From assembly GCA_964437815.1 (NCBI GenBank), contig CAYTIE010000001.1, positions 19,582 to 83,581 on the forward strand: 64,000 nt of DNA, given 5' to 3'. A program made the position numbers and the translations under genes. Origin of the DNA: Marisimplicoccus sp964437815. Lineage in GTDB: Bacteria; Bacteroidota; Bacteroidia; Flavobacteriales; Flavobacteriaceae. Each line of letters starts with the position of its first letter. Within the stretch, counting starts at the first letter, position 1. Positions 63,866 to 64,000 of this stretch are shown one piece after another. Below the pieces are notes generated by a model. It was not told the origin of the DNA, searched no databases, and saw only the letters and a list, made by a program, of their open reading frames with translations.

Positions 63866-64000
63866 TTATTTTTTTACAGCTGTTTTTTTTGCTGGAGCCT
63901 TCTTTGCTGTGGTCTTTTTTGCTGTGGCCTTTTTTGCTGTGGCCTTTTTTGCTGTGGTCTTTTTTGCTGTGGTCTTTTTCTTAGGCTTTTCTTCTGAAAC
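63866..64000 (-). CDS. C-terminal lysine/alanine-rich tail of a protein (5' end beyond window)
   Basis: An open frame enters from the right edge (VSEEKPKK) and ends at TAA 63866-63868. The 44 visible residues are a low-complexity basic tail of KKTTA/KKATA pentapeptides (histone H1/AlgP-like). Such tails are appended to various nucleic-acid-binding proteins in Bacteroidetes, so the parent protein cannot be named from the tail alone. Confidence 0.75.
   Translation of the reverse strand, partial: VSEEKPKKKTTAKKTTAKKATAKKATAKKTTAKKAPAKKTAVKK
63890..63979 (-). repeat. 15-bp tandem repeat, six units
   Basis: Six consecutive 15-bp units on the minus strand coding KKTTA, KKTTA, KKATA, KKATA, KKTTA and KKAPA. 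Units differ mainly by A/G at one position (ACC versus GCC). The in-frame, near-identical units could gain or lose copies without breaking the frame. Confidence 0.93.

Overview
The window looks like chromosomal DNA of an AT-rich, free-living, probably marine member of the Bacteroidetes (Flavobacteriia). I base this on protein content and style: an outer-membrane beta-barrel receptor with an N-terminal carboxypeptidase-like domain, flavobacterial gene neighbourhoods (rpmI-rplT after thrS-infC, ftsK followed by an LptF/G permease and ribB), TAnnTTTG-type promoter boxes, no obvious Shine-Dalgarno sequences, frequent TTG starts and very short or overlapping gene junctions. Two runs of exactly 100 N (11755-11854, 17787-17886) are scaffold gaps of placeholder length, so this is a draft or metagenome assembly. 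There is no CRISPR array, insertion sequence, phage or rRNA gene. No gene-free stretch exceeds 300 bases; the longest is about 200 bp between ilvD and the aldehyde dehydrogenase (34711-34909).

Layout. 1-11 kb: housekeeping genes (end of dnaA, mltG with a GNAT, an HtrA protease, trmD, rplS, icd, murQ, a small membrane protein, thrS-infC-rpmI-rplT). infC has no ATG, GTG or TTG start and must begin at ATA or ATT. 10.7-15 kb: an ECF sigma factor, a small one-membrane-segment protein, a secreted protein with 21-bp tandem repeats interrupted by a gap, and a TonB-type beta-barrel receptor. Matching extracytoplasmic-sigma-like promoters (AACTT-N15-GTC) precede the sigma gene and the repeat gene. 15-23.5 kb: fumC, a second GNAT, then a minus-strand group dnaK, a MenI-like thioesterase, a PAS domain fused to a MenA-like prenyltransferase (cut by the second gap) and a CPBP protease, followed by an RluA-type pseudouridine synthase and a helical-repeat protein.

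23.6-34.7 kb: two convergent operons for branched-chain amino acids, leuA-leuC-leuD-leuA2-leuB (+) and ilvD-ilvB-ilvN-ilvC (-), meeting tail to tail. 34.9-47 kb: aldehyde dehydrogenase, nitroreductase, DsbD and TilS, an NhaC antiporter, FtsK, an LptF/G permease, RibB with a degenerate cyclohydrolase domain, and a TauE/SafE transporter.

47-50.6 kb: tRNA-Ser(TGA) with a terminator, then an acyl-CoA synthetase, madL and madM, which together read as a malonate uptake and activation module with arginine codon use unlike its neighbours. 50.6-60 kb: one minus-strand six-gene operon (amidohydrolase with beta-propeller, M14 carboxypeptidase, Nramp transporter, pxpA, pxpB, pxpC) that fits scavenging of peptides and pyroglutamate. 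60-64 kb: an M28 peptidase, a sterol-desaturase-like hydroxylase, hisS, and the lysine/alanine-rich repeat tail of a protein running off the right edge.
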